In this document: positions 49,701-63,200 of the stretch, piece after piece
Layout of the letters: every line of letters starts with the position of its first letter
How positions within the stretch are numbered: position 1 is the first letter of the stretch
Origin: Taeniopygia guttata
Lineage: Eukaryota; Chordata; Aves; Passeriformes; Estrildidae
Length of the DNA stretch: 64,000 bases
Direction of reading: 5' to 3'
Assembly: GCF_048771995.1 (NCBI RefSeq)
Contig: NC_133063.1
Location: 9,898,001-9,962,000, forward strand
Translations under genes and position numbers: made by a program
The notes under the pieces: model-generated
What the model was told of the DNA's origin: nothing
What the model saw: only the letters and a program-made list of their open reading frames with translations
Database searches by the model: none

Positions 49701-52700
49701 TGGGAAAAAATCAATTGCCAAAACAAATGAAACCATGTGGAGAGAGGACAGGAACTTTGAGGCTGTTGGCTCAGTGAGACAGGGCCAAGGCTGGTCTTTG
49801 AAAGCACACTTCCAACTAGGTATGCCAGCAAAGATGAATGCAGCCCCAATGCAATCTCCTCCCAGGACGCTGTAGATCAGCCCAGAAATAGGAATTAACA
49901 GCTCCATCCTCTGCCAGCCACCAAAGGAGTGGTTGAACTTCTGGCTTGCAGGATGTGAATGACCTTTCATGGCAGAACAGCAGAACCACTCACCTGTCTA
50001 CAAAGGTCACAAGATTGGCATTCTTATTGCCACGCATGATCTGGATTTCATTCAGGCACACCTCGCTGTTGCTCTCTTCCAGGAGACTAATTTTCTTTAT
50101 GGCCACCTAAAACAACATGGAAAACATGAACCAAAGTTGGTGCCACAGAACCACCAGCGGACCACAGAGACAGTGCTGATGGAGTGACAGAGCTGGGCTG
50201 GGCCAAGCTGCCTTGTGGCTGGACATCAGACCGCTTGCTTGGGCACCTCCCAGGACAAAGAGCCAGATAGCCTTTGCCTTGGAAACCTGGCAGAAACATG
50301 GTCTATGCTGTCCACCTCAAAGCTCTAACAACACTCACCGTTCCCACAGACTTCCCCCATGGCTTTACTTGATCATCCCCATTTTCATTCACACACCTCT
50401 TGCAAGCAGAAAGTCAATTTCTGCCAGAAAAATGGAGCAAAACTGCTGGACAACCTCTAGGGGGCTTGATCATTCCACTGGCATTCTCCCTTTCACAGCA
50501 ACAAAGCAAACTCTTCCAGACATGGCAGATCAAATGCTGTCCTAAAACAGTTCTGCAGAAGCTGTGGCGCTGCTTGACGCTTACCTCTTCTCCTGTGGCA
50601 GTCTCCACTGCCATGCACACCGTGCCAAAACCCCTAGAAACAAAACAGCCGCAGAGAAAGAAGAAGTCCTTTAGTCCCTGCAAGTGCAGGAATCCACAGT
50701 ACAAGAGGAAAAAAGTCCAGGGACAAACAGTAAATTGAAAGAACTGTGGCTGCACTCACCCTCTGCCAATTGTTTCCAGTTCTGTGTATTTTGCCTCAGG
50801 ATCTCCCTCGCTCACCAGCATCTCTGTAAAAATCCCAAGGAAAGATACTCCCTTCAAAAGAGATCCCACCCTGCAGCAGATCAGAAAGGCAGCCCCACTC
50901 TCTGGGACACTGCGCCCTTTCAACTCACTCCCTCAGGAAACAACACCACCACCACACCGCCACCACCTAAAAAACAACAGCAGCAGGACAAGCAGCCCTG
51001 CAGCACAGATGGCCTGTCCAAAACTAGAAGTCTAAACTAAAATCTAAGCACATCAAGAAACAGTCAGAGGAGACAGGGATCAGAAAAGTGTAAGCAAGAG
51101 AAGTGATTGTTGCCTTCAGACATTAAGAGCAGCAGGACAAACACAACCTTTCTGTTCGGGCAATGAACACTCTGGGACATTCAACAAAAGATTTAATCCT
51201 TGCAAACATGCAAGGCATGTTGGGTTCTGGAATCCATTTTTATCAACAGCTGCCCTTTCCAGAACAGGAAGAATATTGCATAGTGCCTCCAGCAAAGCTA
51301 GGAACTCCAGCTTGAAGCAGGACTTTGCCTAAACAATGCCCTTCTGCCGCTCAAGAGTAGCAGCTGATGTTCTACCCTACTGTGATGGGCCTTGGGAATG
51401 AGGTCCCTCAGCTTTTAGGACAGGCTGAGCTCTGAAGATGACCTTGGCCGTGCCCCACAGGAGCTGGGCCCCATAGGAGCTCCTGGAGGCCTCCTCATTT
51501 GCTCGGTCACAGCCTCCTGCTCAGCCAGAAACAATCTCTGCTCTGCCTTTTGCCTAGAGGGAAGCTCAGGCAAGGCCAAACCAGGCCCAGCTGCCCTCCG
51601 AGGCAGGAGCGGCAGCCCAGAGATCCCTCCCCACTTCAGAGCACAGCAACAGCTCCTGTGGGGAGGCCTCAGGAGCTGGCACTCAGCTGAGGAGGAACAG
51701 GAGCTGGGACAGCTCTTGCTGACACACGCACACACACACCAGGCACTGCTGCGGCACACAAGGGTCACAAAGGACGTACTCAGCATGGCCAGGCACTTGT
51801 CCTCTGTCTTCTCTCCCAGCAGCTCCATGCTGCCAGAGGAACTAGTCGTGCTCCAGGTGCACGAGCTGCTCCTGCTTGAGTTTCCAGCTTGGGCACTGGA
51901 GGCTTCTTCAGCTGCAGCTTGTGCAGGTGCCACGACAGAGGAGCTGGAGCTCTGGGACAAGAAATTAATTTGGGTCACAAATGTGCCGGGCAGAGATGTC
52001 CCTCCAATCTCATTTCAAATGCAAGCCCTGAGGAAGATGCTGCTGGCCAATCCAGGGCTCTTCACCTCTCAGCTTTTGCAGCCCACTTCTCCAGCTCAAG
52101 GCCCCGAACACAAAGCCTGCTTTTACATGAGGGACAGAATGTCACCAAAGACACTGCTAACCCAAACAGGCACTTACTGATGCTGGCTGCTCAGGCCGTG
52201 GGCTGACAGCAGGCGCAGGTTCATTGGCACCTTCCTCCTCTTCAGCCTCTTCCTCGGGTGCAGAGGCAGCCGGAGCAGGTGCTGGCGCTGCCCTTGTGCT
52301 CTGTGCACAGACAGCAGCAGCAGGGTCAGGAAAGAACCTGTCATTCAGAGCCTTACGTCTCTTCAGCTACAAGCCCCGCTGCATCTCAGCTGTTCCTTTA
52401 GCTGCTGACTTTGGCTGTTCTTTGGGGAGGGCCAGGTCCCTTCTGGGGACAGTGTCTCCTCATATCCTGCAAGGCTGTGAACTGCACCTTTGCACTGCTC
52501 TCTTCACTGGGGACAAGGAGCCTGCACAGCCCCTGGGCACAGAGGGCCTCACTTGTACCCCAGGAGCATCCAAAGACATCCTATTGCTACCCCTTGTCTC
52601 TTGCTGAGACAAATTCCCAGACCCTTCAGAACAGTAGGGAAGTGATGCCTAAATGTCCAAGTTCCACACCCCTTCTCCAGGCCTCACAGGCTGGGGGAAG

Positions 52701-53217
52701 TGCTCTGGGAGAGCTGGAAAGATTCCAGTCCTCAGCATCTTCAGCCAGGCAGGGCAGGTGCTGTCTGCTTAGAAACTTGCAGCTCTGCTTTGCTCCAGCC
52801 ACAGGACTAGCCAGAGCTGCCACTTACTGATGCTGGATGCTCAGGCCCTGCAGTGGCAGCAGGTGCACTTTGGTGGGAATCTTCCTCCCCTTTGGTCTCT
52901 CCTTCAGGAAGACATGCATCCAGAGGAGGCTCAGAGGTCTGTTTTGGGCTCTGCAGATAGACAGCAGTGTCAGGGACAGGGAACCTCTCTATTCAGCTCT
53001 AGAGCCAGATACACTAAGGAGAAATCATCTGCAGAGAAATGGCATTCTAATTGTTCAAACTCAAGTCAAATGGGCCAGTTAGATGGGACTGCACTGTCTT
53101 GTACAGGAGAAATTCCATCATGGCTTCAAGAACCAAACAACCCCACTTTCAGCTGCTTAAAAGCTCTGAAAAGGAACTGGAGAAAACAGCCTGGGATCCA
53201 ACTACTCCTCCAGCTGG

Positions 53218-53253
<36 letters not shown>

Positions 53254-54413
53254 AAAGGGCCTGGACTGTTCTTTCATTCATCCAACCAGGCTGGCACTGG
53301 ACTGCACCAGGCCAAGCTCACAGCTTGCTCCACAATTGTCAAATGCTACCCACACCAAAGGCTCCTTTCCCACTCACCCAAGGAGCGGATTCTCTCCAGG
53401 CACGGGTGATGTGACCTGCAAGACAAAAGGGAAAAAGAAGCAGATTCTGTAAGGAAACTGCCTGTGCTGGGCAAGCCCACCAAATAGTCAGCAACCAAAG
53501 ACAGAGCATTCTGCTTTCACTCCATCACTCCAGCAGCAACCCTTGTGTCACACAGCAAGGCAACAGCACTAACTACTGCCTCGTGTCTACCCTTTGTCCT
53601 CTTTGGCCTCTCAACCCATAGAAACTCGAGACTGAGAAAGTCCCAGTGGTTCTGCAACAGGCATTCCAGCTTCTGCCCCACCGCAACCAGCAGGAGCTAC
53701 AGCTCCTCTCTTCCCTGGATTTCAGTTTTCTGAAGGGATTGCATGCAGCAATTGCCATGAGCTTACTGAAAACCCTTCCCCAAAAAAGCTTCACCCAAGT
53801 CCCCTTTAGCCATGGTGGCAGTTCCGTGGGGACACAGCGCAGGAACAGCTCCTGGGTTCAGGAGCATACAAGAACTGCTCTGAAATGTCCATCTCAGAGG
53901 CCTTTTCCAAGCTGATCCTGTGATTTCATCCGAGAAGGAATGGCTCTTTTAGCACTCAGGAAGTGTCAAGTTCCACAGGCACATGCTGGGATGAGGGAAT
54001 GCAGACAAGAAGACTTGAACTGAGGGACTTTCCCTCAGTGCTGGAGAGCAGTGCACAGCTTTTCCAAGGACTTCTGCCAAGCTCTCCCAGTCCTCCTATC
54101 TTGGAAGTTGTCTGGCTTGAGCCAGCAAACTGAGGAGATTCCAGACCCCATGGGCACAGGCTATGCCACGGGAGGAGCGGAGCCCCTGCAGGCTACATTA
54201 CAAATGCTGCCCAGGCCCCTCTGGCTAGAGACACCCCCTTCTTAGCTGCAGCTGCTGACAGCAGCTTTACCCAACTCAAGGCCTCTTGGTGGCATTTTGG
54301 TGTCCATATGCCACACTGCACAAAACCGTCCACTTACGTGCCAGCTGGGTGAAAAAGTACCCAGAATAGGCCACGGAGAAAGCCGTGCAAACTGCAGCAC
54401 ACACTCTCTCCAT
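46771..54413 (-). CDS. Gene C: complete PAK-like Ser/Thr kinase, 13 coding exons, 466 aa
   Basis: This is a near-identical tandem copy of gene 1. Coding exons: 54413-54338, 53415-53378, 52950-52828, 52300-52178, 51951-51780, 50823-50760, 50633-50585, 50106-49994, 49478-49361, 48711-48612, 48184-47988, 47386-47249, 46860-46771. The sum is 1401 nt, ending in TAG. Exon 3 keeps the 9 nt missing in gene 1, so the protein is three residues longer. All kinase landmarks are present: [38 protein letters not shown]. Small differences from gene 1 include HCKQ for HSKQ just before HRD, and EGE for EEE in acidic exon 3. No CRIB region is seen. It has its own X-box/CRE-like promoter at 54585-54621 and an AATAAA at 46690-46685. 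The copy looks intact, so it is probably an expressed paralogue. Whether the copies differ in function cannot be told from sequence. Confidence 0.85.
53217..53255. repeat. (CTG)~12 microsatellite, intron 2 of gene C
   Basis: Medium allele of the intron-2 tract, with changed left flank. Confidence 0.85.
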
Positions 54414-54584
54414 GGCCTGAGCAGCGCTGCCCAAGTCTGCACCAGACAACGCCTGCGGGGAAAAACCAAAAATCCTGCGAGTCCTGCTGGCAGAGACCTC
54501 GGCGATCAGCAGGTTCCGCCTGCAGTCAGCGTGCCACTGAGCTGCTCTGCTCACTGAGCCCTGCCGGGCCTGGGCACAGCAACT

Positions 54585-54621
54585 TTGCCTTGGCAACGCT
54601 GGGATGCGGCCCCTGACATCA
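54585..54621 (-). promoter_or_regulatory. Gene C promoter: X-box-like and CRE-like pair
   Basis: TTGCCTTGGCAAC is at 54585-54597 and TGACATCA at 54614-54621, placed as in gene 1, about 170-210 bp upstream of the ATG at 54413. Confidence 0.5.
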
Positions 54622-57185
54622 CAATAGCAGCCACCCTGGGCTGGTTTGTGAACTCACAGAGTGCAGAGAACCAGATCTTCCCTACAGCTCAGGCCAAAAA
54701 AAGCCTGCAAAGCTCTCCTCTGCTACAAAGCAAGACAAAAAGCCCTCCTAGTCCATAAGCTACTGCTCAAGGCATCTAAGAGTAACTCCAAGAACACACT
54801 AATCCCCTACAGCCCACCCGGAGAAATTGAGCACTGAGAAGGGAGCGGGATGTGAGGAACCACATCAGTGCTCTTTGGCCACTAATGCTTCTGAGCAAAA
54901 ACCAGAAGGCTTCTTCCAGTTGGACCTTGCTCAGTTCAGGAAAGCAGAAAACAAGGAGAAGCACTACTTCAATTACATTTAGAGGTTTCTCCTAGCTACA
55001 GAGACCAGGTCATGGATCTTTCAGCACTGTTTATTCATTTTACATCACAGCCGTGGGTGTGATTTCAGCAGGGAAATGCCATGACCACAAATGCAAGGGG
55101 GATCCTTCTTTCTGGCTCCCTCTAGCAGAGAGGCCTTGGGACCAAAGCACCACCACCATTTCCCTGCCAGTTCTGTCCTTCCACAGTAGTTTTTAGGCCA
55201 CGGGGTTGAGATGAGTGGCACGGAAGTGACAGCTCTGACACACAACTGAAACCATCAGGGCCAGGGTGGCACGTGGGACTGTTTTTCCGCTCCAGCAGAA
55301 CAGTGCAGTCCAGAGTGGTGACACTGATACCAAGTGAGTTCAGCCAAGCCAAAAGGGAGTCCAGCCAAGCCCAGTGGAGCCCAGCAGGGTGGTAGGAAGA
55401 GGCAGTGGAGCGGCAGATCCGATTCCCACGTGCACACCCAGCGTGGCAGACTGATGGTAGCGGCAGTGCCAAACAGAGCTCTGCAGGGAGAGACACCCAT
55501 CACCATCGCCGCTGCCACCATCTGCCGCGTCCTCGCTCCCAACCACTGATCTCCAGTCCACTCAGCCCCAGCTAGCTCTCCAAGGGGCGAGTAGGGCAGC
55601 AAGAAGCACTCCCTGCTGGACCTGGATGGGCTTTTGGGAGTGCCTCCATTGCTCCCAAGGCGTAGCTGATCCCACTGGCGAATAAGAAAGAGTTTCTTGT
55701 CAGGGGTAGAACTCCAAAGCTTTATGGAGGCGGCAAAGAGCCCAACTGCACCTGATCACAACCTGCTGACAAGAGCACCAGAGAGGTGCAAACCACCAAT
55801 TAAATAGAGAGAAGGAGGAGAACTGACTTGCCAATGAGAAAACAGTAAGGAGTGACTCTTGTACAAACTGACAATGAGGGTATCCAATGAGGGAGGAAAG
55901 GGGAAGGGGCCCCAGGCCCTCACCCAACCACCTGACGCTCTGGATGGAAGCTTCAAGATGTAAGGGAAGGCACACCGAGTGACGGACAAGGCATCTGGGA
56001 GGAGACAGGGGAATGTCTCTGTACTTACAGGGTGATGGACACTTGAGGAGGGATGGGAAAACTAGGGATAAACCAAAGGGGCACAGAGGGGTACAAGGGG
56101 ATAAACCATTTTAAAATCGAAATACAATGAAAATACAATAAAGTATAAAAACACAACTCCACAATCGGGTACTGCTAATACAACAGGAAAGCAGGAGCAG
56201 GGTTGAGGCCTGTCACAAAGTGGGTTAGGGTAGAATCTGGGGAGGCATGGCCAGTGCCCTCCTGGCAAGGGCACGGAAAAGGAGGGCAGATGGCAGATGG
56301 CTGGTGGCTGGCCTGTGCTCTTGAGCAGGTTCCATCTCCAGTCCTGTCCTTCTCAAGGATAGTGGGTACAGGGACGTGGTGGATGAATACGAAAACTGGA
56401 AAAGGAAGTCTGTTAAATATTGTGCAACTAAAATTTAAATTTAAATGATCATCAAATATACTGTCAATTGCCACAAAACATCGCACAGTAAATGATTTTG
56501 AATCATCACTATATGATGACTATGTATCTATATATATAGATAGCTATACTATATCTATATATTATATACTAATAATGTATCAAACGTACATTGAAACAAA
56601 AAACCAGAGTCCATGGGAGAGTTTAAAGTCTAGGGGACAAGATAAGGGAAAGGTTAAAATCTAAAGGACATTGCCCCAAGAAGTCCTCCAGCAGGCCCAC
56701 AGGCCTCCACAGTGGCTCACGCAGCTCCAAACTGCACAAGTCTTCACTCCCACATGTTGGCCTTAGTTCCCGTGGCAGAACTTGCCTTCCCACGGGACGC
56801 TCACCTGTGCCCGAGCCTGTGGAGAAGCCCGGCTCCCTCCCCCTCTGCCCACAGCAGCACAGACACTCCCAACCTTTCCCAAGAGCTGCAACACAACCAC
56901 AGCCACAGCAGCATGCCCTGCACTGCCACCACTGCTCTGCTCCATTTTGCCCCACTCTGCTCCTCTAGTCACTGCTGCCAGCCTGTCTCTCCACTAGAGG
57001 TTGTGGCCTGGAGGCACCAAGGTCAGAAGACCTTTGCCCACTTCCAGACCATGCCACAAACCCCAAAGATGGCTTTTCCCACATTTAAGAAACACCTGAC
57101 CATTCAGAAGCAAATTTAGAGCTTATGCACAGCATGAGAACAAAGGGAGGCTTCCAGCACAGTGAAGGTTTTATGTATTACCGTA
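54622..57185. other. Intergenic flank between genes C and D
   Basis: Same layout as 4.03-6.63 kb: upstream DNA of gene C, an LTR-like segment, a short A/T microsatellite and the conserved unit flank. No extra gene was seen. Confidence 0.6.
55715..56180 (-). mobile_element. LTR-like segment in unit D
   Basis: Same segment as at 5120-5595, between genes C and D. The family is unknown. Confidence 0.3.
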
Positions 57186-57191
57186 TTTATT
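57186..57191 (-). terminator. Poly(A) signal of gene D
   Basis: Minus-strand AATAAA about 80 nt past the stop codon at 57272, in the same place as in genes 1 and C. Confidence 0.7.
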
Positions 57192-57271
57192 TACACTATC
57201 AGTCTAAACAAACTAGAAACTACGAGCTATCAACTAGAAACTACAAAAAACACCAATGGCCTCTTGCAGGG

Positions 57272-60200
57272 CTAGTATCTCCTGTCGGCCATAAACTGCT
57301 GCGTCGCCATGATCAGAGGCGTCAGGCTGGAGGTCGGCTTGGCTGAGGTTACAAAAGGATGCTGCCCAAAGAGAAAAAGAAGAAATTAATTTCTACTGAC
57401 CTCACAGGCTGAAACTGGCTTTCTCTGGCAAGCAGAAAGATACACAAAGGAGGGCATTCTGTGCACCTCTGTCTCCACATCCAGGACCATGCTACATGAG
57501 CCAAACAAGGCTCCCAATCCCACAAATCCATTAACCCAGATGGCTTCAGCTGAATGAGATTTGGTCTAGGCGACCTGGAAAGGCTCCTTCCAACCCATAC
57601 CAGGCCAGGGTTCTCCTCTGTTTTCCTTTGAAAAGCCCCCAGACTGGAGATTCTCAGCAGCAGGGCCCATCTGCCGCCTTGGACTTGAGCAGACGAGGAG
57701 CCCCTGGCAGCGGGCGGCCGGCGCACCCGGCAGCCGCTTTGCCTTTTACCTGCTGAAGTTCCTGGGCAGACCAGCGCCTGTCCTCGTCTGTCTCCAGGCA
57801 GCAGCAGAGAAAGTCTCGCAGCCAAGCCGACTGTTGCCTGGGCTTCTGCAGCTTCGGGGTGCCCCTGGTGCTTATCAGCTGCTGAACCTGGAGAAGTAGG
57901 AAATGCCACGCTCCACCTGTCTCCTTCACACCCCAAACTGCTCACACAGACCCCACTGGACAAGCTCCACTCCCCAGTGGCTCTTTACTCTCTGCCAGAG
58001 GGAGGGAGATACCTTTCCTACCCCTACTAAAAGAACCCAAAGCCAGAGGCAGCCGTAGCCAGTCCAACATGCAAAGGCTCTTGCCTTGACCCCTGATTTC
58101 ATTGGCTGATGGAATTAGGAGCAACTCCATCAGCAGCAGCACACTTTGCTTCTCTCAGCACTGACACCAGCTCTACAGGTGAGGTGGAAGACAGACTTTA
58201 ATCTAACTGTACTATTTCCAAGGATTCCTCCCATAAAATGCAGCTCACTGCTCCTTTAGGTAAAGCTGCTCACTGCTCTCTTAGGCAAAGCTTCCACCAA
58301 GGAAAAGGCATAGTGATTTTCTTGTGCTATTCATGATGAAATGCCAAGGGGATAATCTGGGCAAGAAGCATAAGAGACTATGCAGCCTGGCACCAATCAT
58401 TGTCAGGTGTTAGCAAGCTTCCCAGGCAGCAGAATGGGAGTAGATTTAGTCAGAGTGACAGGAGCATCTGAGGGTAGTTGCAGCGTACCGTGCGGGAGGT
58501 GTTCATCAGGTAAGGAGGTGCTCCTTCCACCATCTCGATCCCCACAATGCCAAAGGACCAGATGTCCACTTTGGGGCCGTAGGGCTTCCCTGTGAAAATT
58601 TCTGGCGCCATCCAGTGAGTAGTCCCAACAGCTGATCTCCGTTTGCTCTGCTCAGCGGTGAGCTGAGCAGCAAGGCCAAAATCAGCTGAGGAGAAAAAAC
58701 ACTCACATCAAGCCAGCTTGAAAAAGGAAAGCAAAGAAAAGAATTCCCCACTGAATCAATGTCTAAGAAGGCAGTGTGGAATCCAGCTGTACCAGGGGCA
58801 TGCTGCTATTCCTCGAGCCTGCAGCTGAGGAAATACGCAATTGGCCACTTTGCAAAAGCCCCGGACTTCAGGCAGTGGCTTTTAGTCCCCTGAAGCTATT
58901 AGACTGCTGCTGCCTTGCTGGGGAAGGGACACACACAAGCCAAAGGCGCTCCTGACCCCTTCTGCCCAGCTACAGCTCCCTGCACCTTGTGGCTGTGCTC
59001 TGCGCTCGCAGCAGGGCAGCCTGCACTGCCACAGGCACCAGGGAAGCGGCAGCACCCAAAGGCAGCCCCACACCGCAGCCCGCCACGGCTGAGCCTGGCC
59101 AGCAACACCCACCCAACTTGACAGAGCCGTCCAAGCCCAGGAGAATGTTGTGGCTTTTGATGTCTCGGTGGATCACTTGCTTGGAGTGAAGGAAATCCAG
59201 GCCTTGCAGGCACTGAGAGAGGAAAAAGGAACACGAGCCTGAGTGGATTTCGTGCCACAAGCAGGGCAGTGGCACACCTGCAAGACTGACTTCCTGGGGG
59301 TTGGTGAGCCACGGCAGGCCAGGCTGCTGGCAAAGGCAGCAGAGCTGGCTGCTCCAACACGAGGACAGCAGAGCTTTTCTAAGGGCGTGGTTGTTTGCTT
59401 TTGAAAGGGAAAGGGCAATTGTTGCTCTGGCCAGTGCCCTGCAAACACAGACTCAAGGTGCACTGCTGCAGTGCCTGTACTCTCTGCAGCCAGACAACAG
59501 TGTCTGCTTTTGCAAACACCACTTGGGGTGCAAGGCTCTCCTTTGAGGCTGAGCTCTGTGAGAGTCCTGTGAGGATCTCTTTGTCTTTGCCACTTGCTCA
59601 ACATGGTGCCACCAGCCACTTTGCTCTTGTGGGGAAGGAATGCAGCACACACAGGCTCCAGGCAAGGCTTTAGAGAGGCAAACACAAACACACTAGAAGA
59701 AGGGCAGGCACATTGGCAGGCACTTCATCTGCTCTTGCTACTGCCAGGTGTAAGAGAAAGGCAAAAAGGAAGCTTGGAAGGGGAAATCTCTCCTCTCCTT
59801 ATCACCCATTTGGAAGGGCGGTCCCGACCAAGCCATGGGAAGAAACAAGCGCCATCCCTTACCTCCCGAGAGACAGCTGCTATCTCTCCTTCTGCCATAT
59901 GAGTCTCCCTAATGACATCGTGTAAAGAACCTCCGTCCATGTATTCCATCACCAGCCAGAGTTCCTCATCCACCAGGTAGCTGAAAGGAGGAAACAACAG
60001 CCTGGAGATGAAGGTGTGCACTTACATGACCTGATGGATTCTTGCTCCTGTGTCTCTCTCAGAGGAAGACAGGAGGAATAGTCATTCACAATGCCCTACA
60101 GGGCTTGAACTCTATGTAGTCTAAAGGCTGCTTGGTATCCACACCAATGCAACAGGCCAAGGGAAATACAATCTACAGCGCTTTGTCAGCACTGGAGTCC

Positions 60201-63200
60201 CGTGGGAAAAAATCAATTGCCAAAACAAATGAAACCATGTGGAGAGAGGACAGGAACTTTGAGGCTGTTGGCTCAGTGAGACAGGGCCAAGGCTGGTCTT
60301 TGAAAGCACACTTCAAACTAGGTACGCCAGCAAAGATGAACGCAGCCCCAATGCAATCTCCTCCCAGGACGCTGTAGATCAGCCCAGAAATAGGAATTAA
60401 CAGCTCCATCCTCTGCCAGCCGCCAAAGGAGTGGTTGAACTTCTGGCTTGCAGGATGTGAATGACCTTTCATGGCAGAACAGCAGAACCACTCACCTGTC
60501 TACAAAGGTCACAAGATTGGCATTCTTATTGCCACGCATGATCTGGATTTCATTCAGGCACACCTCGCTGTTGCTCTCTTCCAGGAGACTAATTTTCTTT
60601 ATGGCCACCTAAAACAACATGGAAAACATGAACCAAAGTTGGTGGCACAGAACCACCAGGGGAACACAGAGACAGTGCTGATGGGGTGACAGAGCTGGGC
60701 TGGGCCAAGCTTCCTTGTGGCTGGACATCAGACCGCTTGCTTGGGCACCTCCCAGGACAAAGAGCCAGATAGCCTTTGCCTTGGAAACCTGGCAGAAACA
60801 TGGTCTATGCTGTCCACCTCAAAGCTCTAACAACACTCACCGTTCCCACAGACTTCCCCCATGGCTTTACTTGATCATCCCCATTTTCATTCACACACCT
60901 CTTGCAAGCAGAAAGTCAATTTCTGCCAGAAAACATGGAGCAAAACTGCTGGACAACCTCTAGGGGGCTTGATCATTCCACTGGCATTCTCCCTTTCACA
61001 GCAACAAAGCAAACTCTTCCAGACATGACAGATCAAATGCTGTCCTAAAACAGTTCTGCAGAAGCTGTGGCGCTGCTTGACGCTTACCTCTTCTCCTGTG
61101 GCAGTCTCCACTGCCATGCACACCGTGCCAAAACCCCTAGAAACAAAACGGCCGCAGAGAAAGAAGAAGTCCTTTAGTCCCTGCAAGTGCAGGAATCCAC
61201 AGTACAAGAGGAAAAAAGTCCAGGGACAAACAGTAAATGGAAGGAACTGTGGCTGCACTCACCCTCTGCCAATTGTTTCCAGTTCTGTGTATTTTGCCTC
61301 AGGATCTCCCTCGCTCACCAGCATCTCTGTAAAAATCCCAAGGAAAGATGCTCCCTTCAAAAGAGATCCCACCCTGCAGCAGATCAGAAAGGCAGCCCCA
61401 CTCTCTGGGACACTGCGTCCTTTCAACTCACTCCCTCAGGAAACAACACCACCACCACACCGCCACCACCTAAAAAACAACAGCAGCAGGACAAGCAGCC
61501 CTGCAGCACAGATGGCCTGTCCAAAACTAGAAGTCTAAACTAAAATCTAAGCACATCAAGAAACAGTCAGAGGAGACAGGGATCAGAAAAGTGTAAGCAA
61601 GAGAAGTGATTGTTGCCTACAGACATTAAGGGCAGCAGGACAAACACAACCTTTCTGTTTGGGCAATGAACACTCTGGGACATTCAACAAAAGATTTAAT
61701 CCTTGCAAACATGCAAGGCATGTTGGGTTCTGGAATCCATTTTTATCAACAGCTGCCCTTTCCAGAACAGGAAGAATATTGCAAAGTGCCTCCAGCAGAG
61801 CTAAGAACTCCAGCTTGAAGCAGGACTTTGCCTAAACAATGCCCTTCTGCCGCTCAAGAGCAGCAGCTGATGTTCTACCCTACTGTGATGGGCCTTGGGA
61901 ATGAGGTCCCTCAGCTTTTAGGACAGGCTGAGCTCTGAAGATGACCTTGGCCTTGCCCCACAGGAGCTGGGCCCCACAGGAGCTCCTGGAGGCCTCCTCA
62001 TTTGCTCGGCCACAGCCTCCTGCTCAGCCAGAAACAATCTCTGCTCTGCCTTTTGCCTAGAGGGAAGCTCAGGCAAGGCCAAACCAGGCCCAGCTGCCCT
62101 CCGAGGCAGGAGCAGCAGCCCAGAGATCCCTCCCCACCTCAGAGCACAGCAACAGCTCCTGTGGGGAGGCCTCAGGAGCTGGCACTCAGCTGAGGAGGAA
62201 CAGGAGCTGGGACAGCTCTTGCTGACACACGCACACACACACCAGGCACTGCTGCGGCACACAAGGGTCACAAAGGACGTACTCAGCATGGCCAGGCACT
62301 TGTCCTCTGTCTTCTCTCCCAGCAGCTCCCTGCTGCCAGAGGAACTAGTCGTGCTCCAGGTGCACGAGCTGCTCCTGCTTGAGTTTCCAGCTTGGGCGCT
62401 GGAGGCTTCTTCAGCTGCAGCTTGTGCAGGTGCCACGGCAGAGGAGCTGGAGCTCTGGGACAAGAAATTAATTTGGGTCACAAATGTGCCTGGCAGAGAT
62501 GCCCCTCTGATCTCATTTCAAATGCAAGCCCTGAGGAAGATGCTGCTGGCCACATCCAGGGCTCTTCACCTCTCAGCTTTTGCAGCCCACTTCTCCAGCT
62601 CAAGGCCCCGAACCCAAAGCCTGCTTTTACATGAGGGACAGAATGTCACCAAAGACACTGCTAACCCAAACAGGCACTTACTGATGCTGGCTGCTCAGGC
62701 CGCGGGCTGACAGAAGGGGCAGGTTCATTGGCACCTTCCTCCTCTTCAGCCTCTTCCTCGAGTGCAGAGGCAGCCAGAGCAGGTGCTGGCGCTGCCCTTG
62801 TGCTCTGTGCACAGACAGCAGCAGCAGGGTCAGGAAAGAACCTGTCATTCAGAGCCTTACGTCTCTTCAGCTACAGGCCCCGCTGCATCTCAGCTGTTCC
62901 TTTAGCTGCTGACTTTGGCTGTTCTGTGCGGAGGGCCAGGTCCCTTCTGGGGACAGTGTCTCCTCATATCCTGCAAGTCTGTGAACTGCACCTTTGCACT
63001 ACTCTCTTCACTGGGGACAAGGAGCCTGCACAGCCCCTGGGCACAGAGGGCCTCACTTGTACCCCAGGAGCATCCAAAGACATCCTATTGCTACCCCTTG
63101 TCTCTTGCTGAGAAAAATTCCCAGCCCCTGTCAGAACAGTAGAGAAGTGATGCCTAATCGTCCCAGTTCCACACCCCTTCTCCAGGCCTCACAGGCTGGG

